A stretch of DNA of 64,000 nucleotides from Alteromonas confluentis (GTDB taxonomy: Bacteria; Pseudomonadota; Gammaproteobacteria; Enterobacterales; Alteromonadaceae): the NCBI RefSeq assembly GCF_001757105.1, contig NZ_MDHN01000008.1, forward strand, positions 159,813 to 223,812. Direction: 5' to 3'. Positions 36,713 to 47,437 of the stretch are shown here, one piece after another; position 1 is the stretch's first letter; each line of letters starts with the position of its first letter. The notes beneath the pieces were generated by a model, which saw only the letters and a program-made list of their open reading frames with translations, did not search any database and was not told where the DNA came from. The position numbers and the translations under genes were made by a program.

Positions 36713-37683
36713 TAGAGCACTCCTGCTTTCAATAGCATATGCATGTTGAATGCGCCGACAGGTTGCCTGTTCTCATCGACAACCATAAGCGCGTTAATTT
36801 TGAACTCTTCCATCAGGTTCAATGCTTCCACTGCCAGCGTTTCGGCGCGGGTTGTTTTGCCGCCGCGCGTCATCACCTGGGCTACCGGCGTAGAATGAAT
36901 GTCGGTTTTCGCATCCAGAATACGGCGCAGATCGCCGTCGGTAAAAATACCCGCGAGCTTGTTGTCTTTGTCAGTGATACCTGTCATGCCCAGCCCTTTG
37001 GAAGAGATTTCCAGCAGCGCTTCAGAAATGGTGGCAGACGATGACACCAAGGGCAGTTCATTACCCGTCATCATAATATCACGGACTTTTAATAACAGTT
37101 TACGGCCAAGGCTACCGCCCGGGTGCGACAACGCGAAATCGTCTGACGTAAATCCTTTGGCATCCAGTAACGCAATGGCGAGTGCATCGCCCATCACTAA
37201 TGTGGCGGTGGTACTGGATGTTGGCGCTAAGCCTAATGAACAAGCTTCTTTTTCCACGCTGATGTCTAATACCACATCGGCATGTTGCCCCAGAGAACTG
37301 TGGGCGCTGTTTGTCATAGCAATAACAGGTACGTTCAAGCGCTTCACCACGGGCAACAAGTTAACCAGTTCGCCGGTTTCGCCTGAATTGGAAATAGCCA
37401 AAAGCACGTCAGACTCACTAAGCATACCCAGGTCACCGTGATTCGCTTCACCAGGGTGCATAAAGAACGCCGGTGTACCGGTGCTGGCTAGGGTGGCTGC
37501 AATTTTGCGGCCTACATGACCGGACTTACCCATGCCACTTACCACCACTTTTCCTGTGCAGCTTGCGAGCATTGCGCAAGCGGCTTCAAATGTGGCATCC
37601 AAACGCTCGGTGAGGGCCGAAATTGCCTGAATCTCAATATCGATAACCCGTTTAGCCGAGGCAATATAGCTAGAATTATTCAT
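36712..37683 (-). CDS. kdsD: Arabinose-5-phosphate isomerase KdsD
   Basis: Converts ribulose 5-phosphate to arabinose 5-phosphate, the first step of Kdo synthesis. The 323-residue protein has a SIS sugar-isomerase domain (about 40-175: VVVSGMGKSGHVGRKIAATLAS, GEANHGDLGM, SNSGETGELV) and two C-terminal CBS domains (about 205-320). Located between yrbG and kdsC as in E. coli. Confidence 0.97.
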   Translation of the reverse strand: MNNSSYIASAKRVIDIEIQAISALTERLDATFEAACAMLASCTGKVVVSGMGKSGHVGRKIAATLASTGTPAFFMHPGEANHGDLGMLSESDVLLAISNSGETGELVNLLPVVKRLNVPVIAMTNSAHSSLGQHADVVLDISVEKEACSLGLAPTSSTTATLVMGDALAIALLDAKGFTSDDFALSHPGGSLGRKLLLKVRDIMMTGNELPLVSSSATISEALLEISSKGLGMTGITDKDNKLAGIFTDGDLRRILDAKTDIHSTPVAQVMTRGGKTTRAETLAVEALNLMEEFKINALMVVDENRQPVGAFNMHMLLKAGVL

Positions 37684-37711
37684 TTATCCGTTTTCGCTTG
37701 TTCGTAAATAC

Positions 37712-38668
37712 TTACCCGAATAGCCAGTACTGATAACCAAGAAAGCATAAAACAAAAATAGCACCTTCAAGGCGACCAAGCTGTCGCTTACCGATGAAAT
37801 TGAAGCTTAAGAAAAACAACAGCACGGTAAGGCCAAACATCACCCACATATCCCGGTTGTACACGTTCTCATCTAACGGGCCTGGCGCAATTAACCCTGG
37901 CATACCAAGCACCGCCAGCAGGTTAAAGATATTCGAGCCAATCACGTTACCTAACGCTAAATCACTTTCCCCTTTCAATACGCCGGCAATACTGGCGGCG
38001 AGTTCGGGTAAGCTGGTACCGAGGGCAATAATTGTCAGACCAATAACCAGGTCAGAAATTCCAAAGAAGTGGGCGATATCTACAGCCGCTTCTACCATGA
38101 AATGTGCGCTTAACGGCAACAAAACAAGCCCCACGCCTACCCAAAGTACTGCCGAGCCGGTATTTACACCTTCGGGAATTTCGCTGTCGGTGTCTTTCAC
38201 CAACGGATCTTCTTTATCTACCTGCAGTGAAATCCATGCCATTGCGGCGAGTACGAACACGAACAGACCGAACAGAATCATACCTTCAAAATGCGCTAAC
38301 TTACCGTTATTCAGGAAGAACATGGCCAGAACGGTAACGCCGAGCAATACCGGAAATTCGCGTTTGAGGGTAGAGGAAGACACCACTAAGGGTTTTACCA
38401 GGGCTGTAATACCCAGTACCAAAGCTACGTTGGTAATATTTGAACCCAGCGCATTCCCCACCGCGGTATTCATGTTACCGTTCGAGGAAGCAATGGCCGA
38501 GACCACAATTTCAGGTGCAGATGAACCCATAGCAACGATGGTCAGACCGATCATCATGGGTGAAATGCCTATATTTTTCGCCAGTGCAGAGGCGCCGTAC
38601 ACAAAGCGGTCAGCACTCCAGCTAAGTACAGCAAGTCCCAGCAGGAAAATGCAGATAGAAAGTATCAC
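37712..38668 (-). CDS. yrbG: Calcium/sodium antiporter family protein YrbG
   Basis: Inner-membrane cation exchanger of the CaCA superfamily. The 318-residue protein has about ten hydrophobic segments and the two inverted alpha repeats GLTIVAMGSSAPEIVVSA and GLTIIALGTSLPELAASIAG, each with the GS/T-x-PE ion-binding signature, plus GNALGSNITN and GNVIGSNIFN. A charged cytoplasmic loop lies between the halves. First gene of the minus-strand kds-lpt cluster. Confidence 0.96.
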   Translation of the reverse strand: MILSICIFLLGLAVLSWSADRFVYGASALAKNIGISPMMIGLTIVAMGSSAPEIVVSAIASSNGNMNTAVGNALGSNITNVALVLGITALVKPLVVSSSTLKREFPVLLGVTVLAMFFLNNGKLAHFEGMILFGLFVFVLAAMAWISLQVDKEDPLVKDTDSEIPEGVNTGSAVLWVGVGLVLLPLSAHFMVEAAVDIAHFFGISDLVIGLTIIALGTSLPELAASIAGVLKGESDLALGNVIGSNIFNLLAVLGMPGLIAPGPLDENVYNRDMWVMFGLTVLLFFLSFNFIGKRQLGRLEGAIFVLCFLGYQYWLFG

Positions 38669-39226
38669 AAGTTACCATTCGTCTTTTGTTTTTTCGGATT
38701 GTCGCAAAAAGCGCGGCATTTGCCTATGCTTTCGATAGAATACGCACGTTTTGCATAATTCGATGTTTAAAATCTCTTCGAAATGGAAAAAGCGAAAGCC
38801 CGGTCAGGTTATTGAGGGATGAAGCCCTTAATCGCGGCGTTCGTTGATGTATTCAATCTGCGATATTTCTATTGTTGACCTGAATCAGCATTATCAGTGT
38901 GATGAATCCCCGATTTGGTAAAAAAATGTCAGCATAGCGCATTATTTGCTGTGTGCTTGTATGCTGCGTGATTACAACATTACGTTTATGACATCCGACT
39001 TGTTTTCGCGCTGTTTGGCGCGACATTTGCTGAATCTTAGATTATTTGCATGTTAAGCCGGGCAGTAGCCCAAACTTACATACGAATAATCGAAAAATGC
39101 GAACACAACTTGTAACTTTTTCGTCTTTTGTTGGAATTAGTAAAAAACGTACAATGACCTCATAGTGGTAAAAGCCGCAATATCTGGCTCAGTAACGAAT
39201 CTGAAAGGAAGGCAAGTCTTCAATAT
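38669..39226. promoter_or_regulatory. Divergent yrbG / mla intergenic region
   Basis: 558 nt without a gene. A plus-strand sigma-70 promoter candidate for mla is TTGTTG at 39128-39133, 16 nt, TACAAT at 39150-39155, giving a leader of about 65 nt. AAGGAAGG at 39206-39213 is the probable mlaF ribosome site, at a rather long 13 nt spacing. Nothing else could be identified in the AT-rich middle of the region. Confidence 0.5.
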
Positions 39227-40027
39227 ATGGGAAATTTAGTAGAAATAGACAACATAACATTCCGTCGCGGTGAACGCGTTATCTATGACGGTGTGTCGAT
39301 TGTTGTCCCCAAGGGCAAGATTACCGCGGTAATGGGGCCTAGCGGAATAGGTAAAACAACGCTGTTAAAACTGATCGGTGGTCAGTTAGCGCCTGAAAAG
39401 GGTGATATCCGTTTCGACGGCGACAGCATTGTTTCAATGAGCCGCAGTGAGCTCTATAAAACCCGTCGCCGAATGAGCATGTTATTTCAAAGCGGCGCGT
39501 TATTTACCGACATGACAGTGCACGATAACGTGGCTTTTCCGCTGCGAGAACATACTAAGCTAGATGAAGATATTATCAGCACTATTGTCGCGCTTAAGCT
39601 ACAGGCTGTGGGCTTACGTGGCGCTGCGCAAATGAAGCCGAGTGAATTATCTGGTGGTATGGCCCGTCGTGCGGCGTTGGCCAGGTCTATTTCCCTCGAC
39701 CCCGATCTCATTATGTATGACGAACCGTTCGCCGGTCAGGACCCAATCTCCATGGGCGTGCTGGTAAAGCTTATCCGCGAACTTAACGATGCACTGGACC
39801 TTACTAGTATCGTGGTTACTCACGATGTGACTGAAGTACTCACCATCGCCGATTACATCTACATTCTTGCCGATAAACGCATTATCGGGCAGGGCACAGC
39901 AGACGAAATTAAAAACAGTGATTCTGCGCTGGTTCAGCAATTTTTGAAAGGCGAAGCCGACGGCCCGGTGCCGTTTCATTATCCTGCCGCCGATCTCAAC
40001 GAAAGCCTGTTTGGAGGTAAAGCATGA
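39227..40027 (+). CDS. mlaF: Phospholipid transport ATP-binding protein MlaF
   Basis: ATPase of the MlaFEDB complex, which moves phospholipids between the outer-membrane MlaA/MlaC system and the inner membrane. The 266-residue protein has Walker [10 protein letters not shown] (37-45), signature [14 protein letters not shown], Walker [14 protein letters not shown] and the switch His VVTHDVTEV. It overlaps mlaE by 4 nt. Confidence 0.97.
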   Translation: MGNLVEIDNITFRRGERVIYDGVSIVVPKGKITAVMGPSGIGKTTLLKLIGGQLAPEKGDIRFDGDSIVSMSRSELYKTRRRMSMLFQSGALFTDMTVHDNVAFPLREHTKLDEDIISTIVALKLQAVGLRGAAQMKPSELSGGMARRAALARSISLDPDLIMYDEPFAGQDPISMGVLVKLIRELNDALDLTSIVVTHDVTEVLTIADYIYILADKRIIGQGTADEIKNSDSALVQQFLKGEADGPVPFHYPAADLNESLFGGKA

Positions 40028-40800
40028 ACTTCTTCCAACAGGTAGGGGCGAATACACTGGCCCGCTTAACTTCTATCGGCCGCGCCGCACTTATGCTATT
40101 CGGTGCCATATTCGCGATGCCGTCGCTGAAAAATATCCCGCTCACAATTCGACAGGTCTACGTGGTGGGTGTGCAGTCGCTGCTTATTATTGTGGTGTCG
40201 GGGTTGTTTATCGGCATGGTAATGGCATTGCAGGGCTACACCATTTTGGTTGGCTATGGCGCAGAAGGCAGCTTGGGACCCATGGTGGCGTTGTCGCTGC
40301 TTCGTGAACTAGGCCCAGTGGTTACCGCGCTATTGTTTGCCGGCCGTGCTGGTTCTGCGTTAACCGCGGAAATTGGCTTAATGAAGGCCACAGAGCAGTT
40401 ATCCAGCCTTGAAATGATGGCCGTTGACCCACTTCGTCGTGTGGTCGCGCCGCGATTCTGGGCCGGTTTGTTTTCTATGCCGGCACTTGCCATGATCTTC
40501 AGTGCTGTAGGTATTCTTGGCGGTCACTTAGTGGGTGTTGACTGGCTAGGCGTAGACAGCGGCAGTTATTGGTCGCTCATGCAATCCACCGTAGAACTTC
40601 AGAAAGATGTCATAAACGGGGTACTGAAAAGCCTCGTGTTTGCCTTAGTTGTGACCTGGATTGCCATTTTTAAAGGATATGATTCGGTTCCGACATCAGA
40701 AGGCATCAGTAAAGCCACGACGGAAACCGTTGTATTTTCATCATTAGCAGTATTAGGGCTGGACTTCGTGCTCACCGCCCTGATGTTCGGAATAGAGTAA
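40024..40800 (+). CDS. mlaE: Phospholipid transport permease MlaE
   Basis: Inner-membrane permease (MlaE/YrbE family, 258 residues) with about five to six hydrophobic helices. Typical segments are [68 protein letters not shown] and [13 protein letters not shown] [15 protein letters not shown]. Second gene of the mla operon. Confidence 0.97.
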   Translation: MNFFQQVGANTLARLTSIGRAALMLFGAIFAMPSLKNIPLTIRQVYVVGVQSLLIIVVSGLFIGMVMALQGYTILVGYGAEGSLGPMVALSLLRELGPVVTALLFAGRAGSALTAEIGLMKATEQLSSLEMMAVDPLRRVVAPRFWAGLFSMPALAMIFSAVGILGGHLVGVDWLGVDSGSYWSLMQSTVELQKDVINGVLKSLVFALVVTWIAIFKGYDSVPTSEGISKATTETVVFSSLAVLGLDFVLTALMFGIE

Positions 40801-40813
40801 GTAGAGAGTAAAC

Positions 40814-41299
40814 ATGAATAAACATAAAACGGAATTGATGGTTGGGGTGTTCGTAGTATTAACAGTCGCGGCTGTTTTGCTACTGGCGCTGAAGGTTGCC
40901 AACCAAACCATGACCAGTTCAGGTGACACCTACCAACTCTATGCGAAGTTCGACAATATCGGCGGTTTAAAAGAGCGTTCCGCCGTAAAAGTGGGCGGTG
41001 TGACCATTGGTCGCGTAACCGATATTCATCTTGATAAAGAAGACTATACCCCTGTAGTGACATTGAGTATTTCTACAGATTATGAAGGGTTTCCTGAAAC
41101 CAGCTCGGTTTCTATTCTGACATCTGGCTTACTAGGCGAGCAGTACGTCGGTTTTCAGCCAGGATTTTCTTTCGACGGTATTGAAGAACTGAAAGACGGT
41201 GACTATCTACAAGACACCAAGTCGGCGTTAGTGCTGGAAGACCTGATTGGACAATTCCTGTTCAATCGCGGTGGTAGCGACAGCAAGAACGACGAGTAA
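40814..41299 (+). CDS. mlaD: MCE-domain lipid-binding protein MlaD
   Basis: Substrate-binding subunit that forms a hexameric ring on the periplasmic face of MlaFEDB. The 161-residue protein has one N-terminal membrane helix (about 8-27) and an MCE domain with YAKFDNIGGLKERSAVKVGG, VTIGRVTDIHLD and SGLLGEQYVGFQPGF. Slightly shorter than the E. coli protein (183) at the C-terminus. Confidence 0.96.
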   Translation: MNKHKTELMVGVFVVLTVAAVLLLALKVANQTMTSSGDTYQLYAKFDNIGGLKERSAVKVGGVTIGRVTDIHLDKEDYTPVVTLSISTDYEGFPETSSVSILTSGLLGEQYVGFQPGFSFDGIEELKDGDYLQDTKSALVLEDLIGQFLFNRGGSDSKNDE

Positions 41300-41371
41300 T
41301 TGAAACATTTTTTATGTGTCGCGGTCTTTATTAATGCGGCACTCAGGATATTTAGTTTAGGAGAAAGACAG

Positions 41372-42031
41372 TTGAAAAAGTTCTTTTTAATTGCCGGAGT
41401 ATTAATTGCCAGCCTGTTTAACGCAGCGCAGGCGCAAGAAATAAACGAACAAAACCCGTACGAAATGGTGAAAGATGTCGGTAATCGCACCTTCGACCGT
41501 ATCAAAAACAGCCAGGATGAAATTAAGAAAGATCCTGAAGTATTACGCACCATCATGAAAGATGAGTTGCTTCCTCACATCGATTATCAATTCGCAGCAT
41601 TTAAAGTACTGGGTCGTTACTTTACCTCACTGCCTAAAGATAAAATGCAGGAATACGTACAAGTGTTCAGACAATATCTGATCACCACTTATGCGGTAGC
41701 CATGGGGTATTACGACAATCAAACCGTTACCTTTGAGCCGGAAGCCGATTTCTCGGGTAAAAAAGCAGTAACCGTGCGCGCCATCGTGCAAGACACGGGT
41801 CGTCCAGATATCAAAGTGGCTTTCCAGGTGCGTAAAGATTCAAAAACCAATGAATGGAAAGCTTACGACATGTCTGCGGAAGGCATTAGCCTGCTAGACA
41901 GTAAGCGTAGTGAGTTCGAGCCTATCTTACGTCAGGAAGGTATCGACGCCATCTTAAAACTGATGCGCGAGAAAATTGAACAACCCTTGGGCGAACAGGT
42001 ACAGGAAGCTCAACAAAAGGAAGATGCGTGA
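41372..42031 (+). CDS. mlaC: Periplasmic phospholipid carrier MlaC
   Basis: Shuttles phospholipids between MlaA-porin and MlaFEDB. I place the start at the TTG at 41372, which follows AGGAG by 8 nt and gives a regular signal peptide (KKFFLIAGVLIASLFNAAQA) and 219 residues; an open frame extends back to 41300 but has no ribosome site. Mature landmarks are NPYEMVKDVGNRTFDRIK, LLPHIDYQFAAFKVLG and a C-terminal LMREKIEQP. Confidence 0.93.
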   Translation: MKKFFLIAGVLIASLFNAAQAQEINEQNPYEMVKDVGNRTFDRIKNSQDEIKKDPEVLRTIMKDELLPHIDYQFAAFKVLGRYFTSLPKDKMQEYVQVFRQYLITTYAVAMGYYDNQTVTFEPEADFSGKKAVTVRAIVQDTGRPDIKVAFQVRKDSKTNEWKAYDMSAEGISLLDSKRSEFEPILRQEGIDAILKLMREKIEQPLGEQVQEAQQKEDA

Positions 42032-42336
42032 ATCTATTTCAGCTAGGTGAAAATGGTATTGTGCATATTCACGGTAACCTCGACCGTGATACACTCGCTA
42101 AAAATTGGTGGGACATGTTAAGTGCCACTGAAAAGTCCTCTTTGGTAAAGGAAGGGCGATGCGTTCTTGATTTAGGGGACGTAGAGCGAATCGACAGTGC
42201 CGGGCTTGCCTGGTTGATTAACGCAGTGCGCGATGGTAAGGCAAGCAACGTGAATGTTGTGCTTGCCAACGCGCCGGAAAAACTGCTTAAGCTGGCTAAA
42301 ATCAGCGATGTCGACACCCTTTTGCCGGTAGAGTAA
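42028..42336 (+). CDS. mlaB: STAS-domain protein MlaB
   Basis: Cytoplasmic STAS subunit that stabilises MlaF. The 102-residue protein begins with a GTG overlapping the mlaC stop (GTGA) and has the STAS core VLDLGDVERIDSAGLAWLINAV. Completes mlaFEDCB. Confidence 0.94.
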   Translation: MNLFQLGENGIVHIHGNLDRDTLAKNWWDMLSATEKSSLVKEGRCVLDLGDVERIDSAGLAWLINAVRDGKASNVNVVLANAPEKLLKLAKISDVDTLLPVE

Positions 42337-42393
42337 TTTTCCCGTATCCGACGGCATGGTCGTCTTCTAAGTTAGCGAATTATTGGCGAAATT

Positions 42394-43928
<1,535 letters not shown>

Positions 43929-43986
43929 TTGCCGTAAGCGCAAACCAGATTCACACCCTAACGTGTGAGCGCTAAGAAATGTGAGA

Positions 43987-44026
43987 AATGGCGCTATTCC
44001 TAAACAGGAATAGCGCCATTTTTTTA
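43987..44026 (+). terminator. Rho-independent terminator of mla-ibaG-murA
   Basis: A perfect 15-bp stem starting AATGGCGCTATTCCT, loop AAAC, and a T-rich tail, 58 nt after the murA stop. Confidence 0.93.
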
Positions 44027-44117
44027 TTCAAACGCCAGCTAACCTGACGAATTTGCTAATCTGGTCTATCTTGTATTTGAAGGTTTGAAACTGCGGGGCA
44101 GAACGCCAGAGGGCACC

Positions 44118-44459
44118 ATGTACACACCACAAAAGTGCAGTACGCAAAATTCATTAAATTTTAATGAATTACTGGCTCGGCCTGTCAATTATTTACCAAT
44201 TATGGTACATATACCAAAGTCTGAGTTGTGGTTTTCTTTCAGGGAACCTTCAGCAAAGATGAAAGGAAATAAAAATAAAAGATCCAAAGGCACTGGTATA
44301 ACGGTAAAAGAGGTAGACAATACTACCCGAACACACCTCGTACACAGTGGCCTGACGAATCCATTTCAATTTGTTTGTATCGACACAATACAAGATATGT
44401 GGTTCAGGGAAGTGTCAAAAATAATGGATAGAATTGATTTTATTGGGGTTCGCGCGTGA
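44118..44459 (+). CDS. Unrecognised 113-residue protein between murA and degS
   Basis: Not recognised. The ATG at 44118 follows GAGGG by 5 nt. The product is basic, has no signal peptide or membrane segment, contains a Lys/Asn-rich loop (KMKGNKNKRSKG, residues about 58-69) and ends FREVSKIMDRIDFIGVRA. The first 100 nt are markedly AT-rich compared with murA and degS. Its stop overlaps the GTG of the next small gene. Bracketed by terminators on both sides, the pair would be an independent two-gene unit. Could be a regulator, a toxin or a decayed insert; the sequence does not say which. Confidence 0.6.
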   Translation: MYTPQKCSTQNSLNFNELLARPVNYLPIMVHIPKSELWFSFREPSAKMKGNKNKRSKGTGITVKEVDNTTRTHLVHSGLTNPFQFVCIDTIQDMWFREVSKIMDRIDFIGVRA

Positions 44460-44680
44460 GTATTTCTTTTTCGCTTAGTCAGCAACTTCGGCGTGTGGTG
44501 AGCACAGATCCGAAAGATGCCATACCTGCTGTACTGTTCAGTCTTATGGTGGCAACGATTGTTTTTATCGGAGAGCCGCCTTATGCACTGGCCAAAGAGT
44601 CCAAACCGGACAATACGGCACAGGCAGGCATACATTGCAAAGATGGTAGCCAATGTGAATACATAAAAAACCGGAGTTAA
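44456..44680 (+). CDS. Small membrane or secreted peptide, unrecognised
   Basis: A 74-residue product starting at a GTG that overlaps the stop of the preceding gene (GTGA), so translation is likely coupled. Residues about 22-45 form one hydrophobic helix (PAVLFSLMVATIVFIGEPPYALA), ending in an ALA that could be a signal peptidase site; the remaining 28 residues are polar with two cysteines five apart (HCKDGSQC). Its stop codon lies in the loop of the terminator. No family recognised. Confidence 0.6.
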   Translation: MSISFSLSQQLRRVVSTDPKDAIPAVLFSLMVATIVFIGEPPYALAKESKPDNTAQAGIHCKDGSQCEYIKNRS

Positions 44681-44694
44681 CTCCGGTTTTTTTT
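44665..44694 (+). terminator. Terminator that contains the end of the 74-residue gene
   Basis: AAACCGGAG, loop TTAA, CTCCGGTTT with eight Ts. The TAA stop of the gene (44678-44680) is in the loop and the last four sense codons are in the left arm. The stem is symmetric, so it may also act on the convergent degS transcript. Confidence 0.9.
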
Positions 44695-44730
44695 ATGTCT
44701 GCTAATTTGTCATCGTTACGAAATGCGCGC

Positions 44731-45801
44731 TTAAGGTGCCGCTCCTAACTCAGCCACTTCCGCTGACAGCATAATGTTCTCGCCATCGCGGCTAATATTC
44801 AGTTCTAGTGTGGTTCCCGGCACAGTTTCGGCAATCATATCCAGGGTTTTCGATGCGCTTTTTAATTGAATGCCATCGATAGCCAACAGCACATCGTTTT
44901 TACGTAAACCCGCTCTTTCAGCCGGTGAGTCTGTGGCCACTGCCGTTACGGTAATGCCCGGCGCACCTCGATTTTCTTGCCCCACAAAGCCCAACTGACC
45001 ACGAATCACTTTACCGTTCTGGATAATATCGGCCATGACCCGTTTTGCCAGTTCATAAGGCACAGCGAAGTTGATGCCGTCTACGTTGCGCACGCCATTA
45101 CGGGAATCGCGTACCTGGAAGTTAGCATTGGTAATACCTACTAGCGTACCGTTGCTGTCGACCAACGCGCCACCAGAGTTACCCTGGTTCAGTACTGCAT
45201 CAGTTTGAATAAAATCGACATAGTTCGATAAGCCATTTCGTCCTGCACGACTCACAATACCGTTGGTAATGGTCTGGCCTAAATCGAAGGGGTTACCAAT
45301 GGCCATCACCACATCGCCCACATGCAGATTTGATTCATCGGTTTGTGGTATTACGTGTAGGTTGTCGGCATCGACTTTCAGCACCGCCAAGTCGGTTAGG
45401 GCGTCGGTACCTACGATTTGTGCTTCCAGCACACGGCCATCCTGAACCGCAACAAAAATACTGTCGGCATCAGCCACCACGTGATTACAGGTAAGCAGGT
45501 AACCGCTTTCGGTCATGATTACACCGGAACCCAGGCTGGCACGTTCGCGGGCGCGATTACGGAATAACCCGGTGTCGTTTTCGATGCTTACACTATAAAT
45601 GTTTACTACCGCAGGCGCAGAGCGGCTAATGGCTGAATAATGGGATTCACGGGGAGGCAAGCCATTATTGGCAGAGAACAGGTATTCGCTGAATCCTGCA
45701 CCGTTGCGTAATGCGGGCATGAATAAAAGCATCAGTGCCGCTACAACGATACCGAGAACAATAGATTTAATAACGAATACGATGAATTGCTTACCTGCCA
45801 C
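44731..45801 (-). CDS. degS: Site-1 envelope-stress protease DegS
   Basis: Inner-membrane-anchored serine protease that senses unfolded outer-membrane proteins and cuts RseA to release sigma-E. The 356-residue protein has one N-terminal membrane segment (about 9-30), a trypsin-like domain with catalytic H107, D137 and S209 (GNSGGAL), and one PDZ domain (about 255-345). One PDZ plus the membrane anchor distinguishes it from DegQ upstream. The residue two before the catalytic His is Cys105 (LTCNHVV), an unusual choice. Starts with GTG. Confidence 0.95.
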   Translation of the reverse strand: MAGKQFIVFVIKSIVLGIVVAALMLLFMPALRNGAGFSEYLFSANNGLPPRESHYSAISRSAPAVVNIYSVSIENDTGLFRNRARERASLGSGVIMTESGYLLTCNHVVADADSIFVAVQDGRVLEAQIVGTDALTDLAVLKVDADNLHVIPQTDESNLHVGDVVMAIGNPFDLGQTITNGIVSRAGRNGLSNYVDFIQTDAVLNQGNSGGALVDSNGTLVGITNANFQVRDSRNGVRNVDGINFAVPYELAKRVMADIIQNGKVIRGQLGFVGQENRGAPGITVTAVATDSPAERAGLRKNDVLLAIDGIQLKSASKTLDMIAETVPGTTLELNISRDGENIMLSAEVAELGAAP

Positions 45802-45906
45802 GCCGGTCTATTCCATGTTGCCTCAGGAACGTCCTGCGAGGCGAATTTTGAAGAATGTTAAGGATATCATTTTAACCCTTTAATACCAATGCGGCGGAGA
45901 ATTTAA

Positions 45907-45937
45907 CAAAAAAAGGCCGGAAAAATTTCCGGCCTTT
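45907..45937 (-). terminator. Rho-independent terminator of degQ
   Basis: Read on the minus strand: AAAGGCCGGAAA, short loop, TTTCCGGCC and seven Ts. Located between degQ and degS, so degS probably has its own promoter in the remaining 100 nt. Confidence 0.88.
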
Positions 45938-45984
45938 AGAAGTTACTGTGTTGCTGGCTAGCGAATGCTGCTTAGCGAATCTTC

Positions 45985-47355
45985 TTAGCGAATAATGACC
46001 GCCAGCGACGCTTTGCCTCGTTTAATATCGAGTACCAGCACGTCGTCACCGGAATCGTCGAGCTTATCGCGGAACTCAACTACCTTGGTTACGCGCTGAC
46101 GGTTAACACCAACGATCACGTCGTTGGGTTGCAGACCAATGCGGGCAGCGGGTGTGTTAGGGGTAATTTCTTCCACTTTCACGCCATCGTTACCGCTTTC
46201 GTCTTTACCGTTCACCAATGTCGCACCTTCAAGTGCTGGGTGAATGGTGGCTGCGGTTACTTTGCTGTCGGCAGCATCGTCGAGCACAACGTCTACGGTT
46301 TTCTCTTTACCGTCGCGAATAATGGTTAATTCCACTTCAGCACCGGCGCCCATGCTGGCAATTTTCGCTGCCATTTCACGGAAGCTGTGCAGGGCACGAC
46401 CATTCACTTCGGTAATGATATCACGGGCTTTCAAGCCGCCTTTCTCAGCAGCAGAATCTGGCGTGACTTCTCGTACGAAGGCACCACGGTTAGCGCTAAC
46501 GCCTAACGCTTTAGCGATACCGGCGTCTACGTCGCTACCGGTAATACCCAGCAGGCCACGGCGTACTTCACCAAATTCAGCAATCTGATCAACCAGATTT
46601 TTCATCATGTTGCTAGGAATAGCAAAGCCAATGCCCACGTTCCCGCCGTTAGGGCCAAAGATAGCTGTGTTAATACCAACCAGTTCACCACGCAGGTTTA
46701 CCAATGCGCCACCTGAGTTACCACGGTTAATCGCTGCGTCGGTTTGAATGTAATCTTCATAACCACCAATATTCAGACCAGAGCGGCCCATGGCAGAAAC
46801 AATACCGGAGGTGACGGTTTGCGACAGGCCAAAGGGGTTACCAATAGCTACCACATAGTCGCCTACACGCATGGAGTCGGAATCTGATACCGGCAGAGCG
46901 GCTAGGTCGTCTGCTTCAATTTTCAGCAGTGCAATATCGCTTTGCTCGTCAGAACCCAGCTTCTTCGCTTTAAATTCGCGACCATCGCTAAGTTTAACGG
47001 TAATTTCGTCGGCGTTGTCGACCACGTGGTTATTGGTAACCACATAGCCTTTGTCCGCATCAATGATGACACCGGAACCTAAGCCGCGGAAGGGACGTTC
47101 CTGCACTTGTTCCTGTGGACCGCCGAAGAAATAGCGGAACATTTCAGGCACACGCTGGGTAGCAGTTTGTGTGCCTTCAACAGAAATGCTCACCACCGCT
47201 GGCATTGCTTCTTCAAGCATGGGTGCCAGCGAAGGCATTTCCTGTTTTTTATCATCGCCGAAGAAAGGTAACGCAGCACTCGCGCTAGCAGACATACCCA
47301 TAGTACTGGCGACAACACTAGAGACAACCAACATCTGGCGTAGAGATTTCTTCAT
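45985..47355 (-). CDS. degQ: Periplasmic serine endoprotease DegQ/DegP
   Basis: Periplasmic HtrA protease and chaperone. The 456-residue precursor has a signal peptide (about 1-28, ending ASASA), a protease domain with catalytic H110, D140 and S214, and two PDZ domains (about 255-350 and 375-450). Pairing with degS in tandem is the gammaproteobacterial degQ-degS arrangement, which favours DegQ over DegP. Just downstream of the stop the end of the gene is repeated: ATTCGCTAAG, ATTCGCTAAG, ATTCGCTAGC. Confidence 0.95.
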   Translation of the reverse strand: MKKSLRQMLVVSSVVASTMGMSASASAALPFFGDDKKQEMPSLAPMLEEAMPAVVSISVEGTQTATQRVPEMFRYFFGGPQEQVQERPFRGLGSGVIIDADKGYVVTNNHVVDNADEITVKLSDGREFKAKKLGSDEQSDIALLKIEADDLAALPVSDSDSMRVGDYVVAIGNPFGLSQTVTSGIVSAMGRSGLNIGGYEDYIQTDAAINRGNSGGALVNLRGELVGINTAIFGPNGGNVGIGFAIPSNMMKNLVDQIAEFGEVRRGLLGITGSDVDAGIAKALGVSANRGAFVREVTPDSAAEKGGLKARDIITEVNGRALHSFREMAAKIASMGAGAEVELTIIRDGKEKTVDVVLDDAADSKVTAATIHPALEGATLVNGKDESGNDGVKVEEITPNTPAARIGLQPNDVIVGVNRQRVTKVVEFRDKLDDSGDDVLVLDIKRGKASLAVIIR

Positions 47356-47437
47356 ATTCGCTTACACTCCTCATGTTTCATGCGATTATGTTTACTTTCA
47401 CTGACAGACTCAGACGAACGGGTAAAAGTTCCGAATT

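Noticed and set aside
41300..41371. Upstream extension of mlaC to 41300
   Set aside because: The start would directly follow mlaD without a ribosome site, whereas TTG at 41372 has AGGAG and yields a clean signal peptide.
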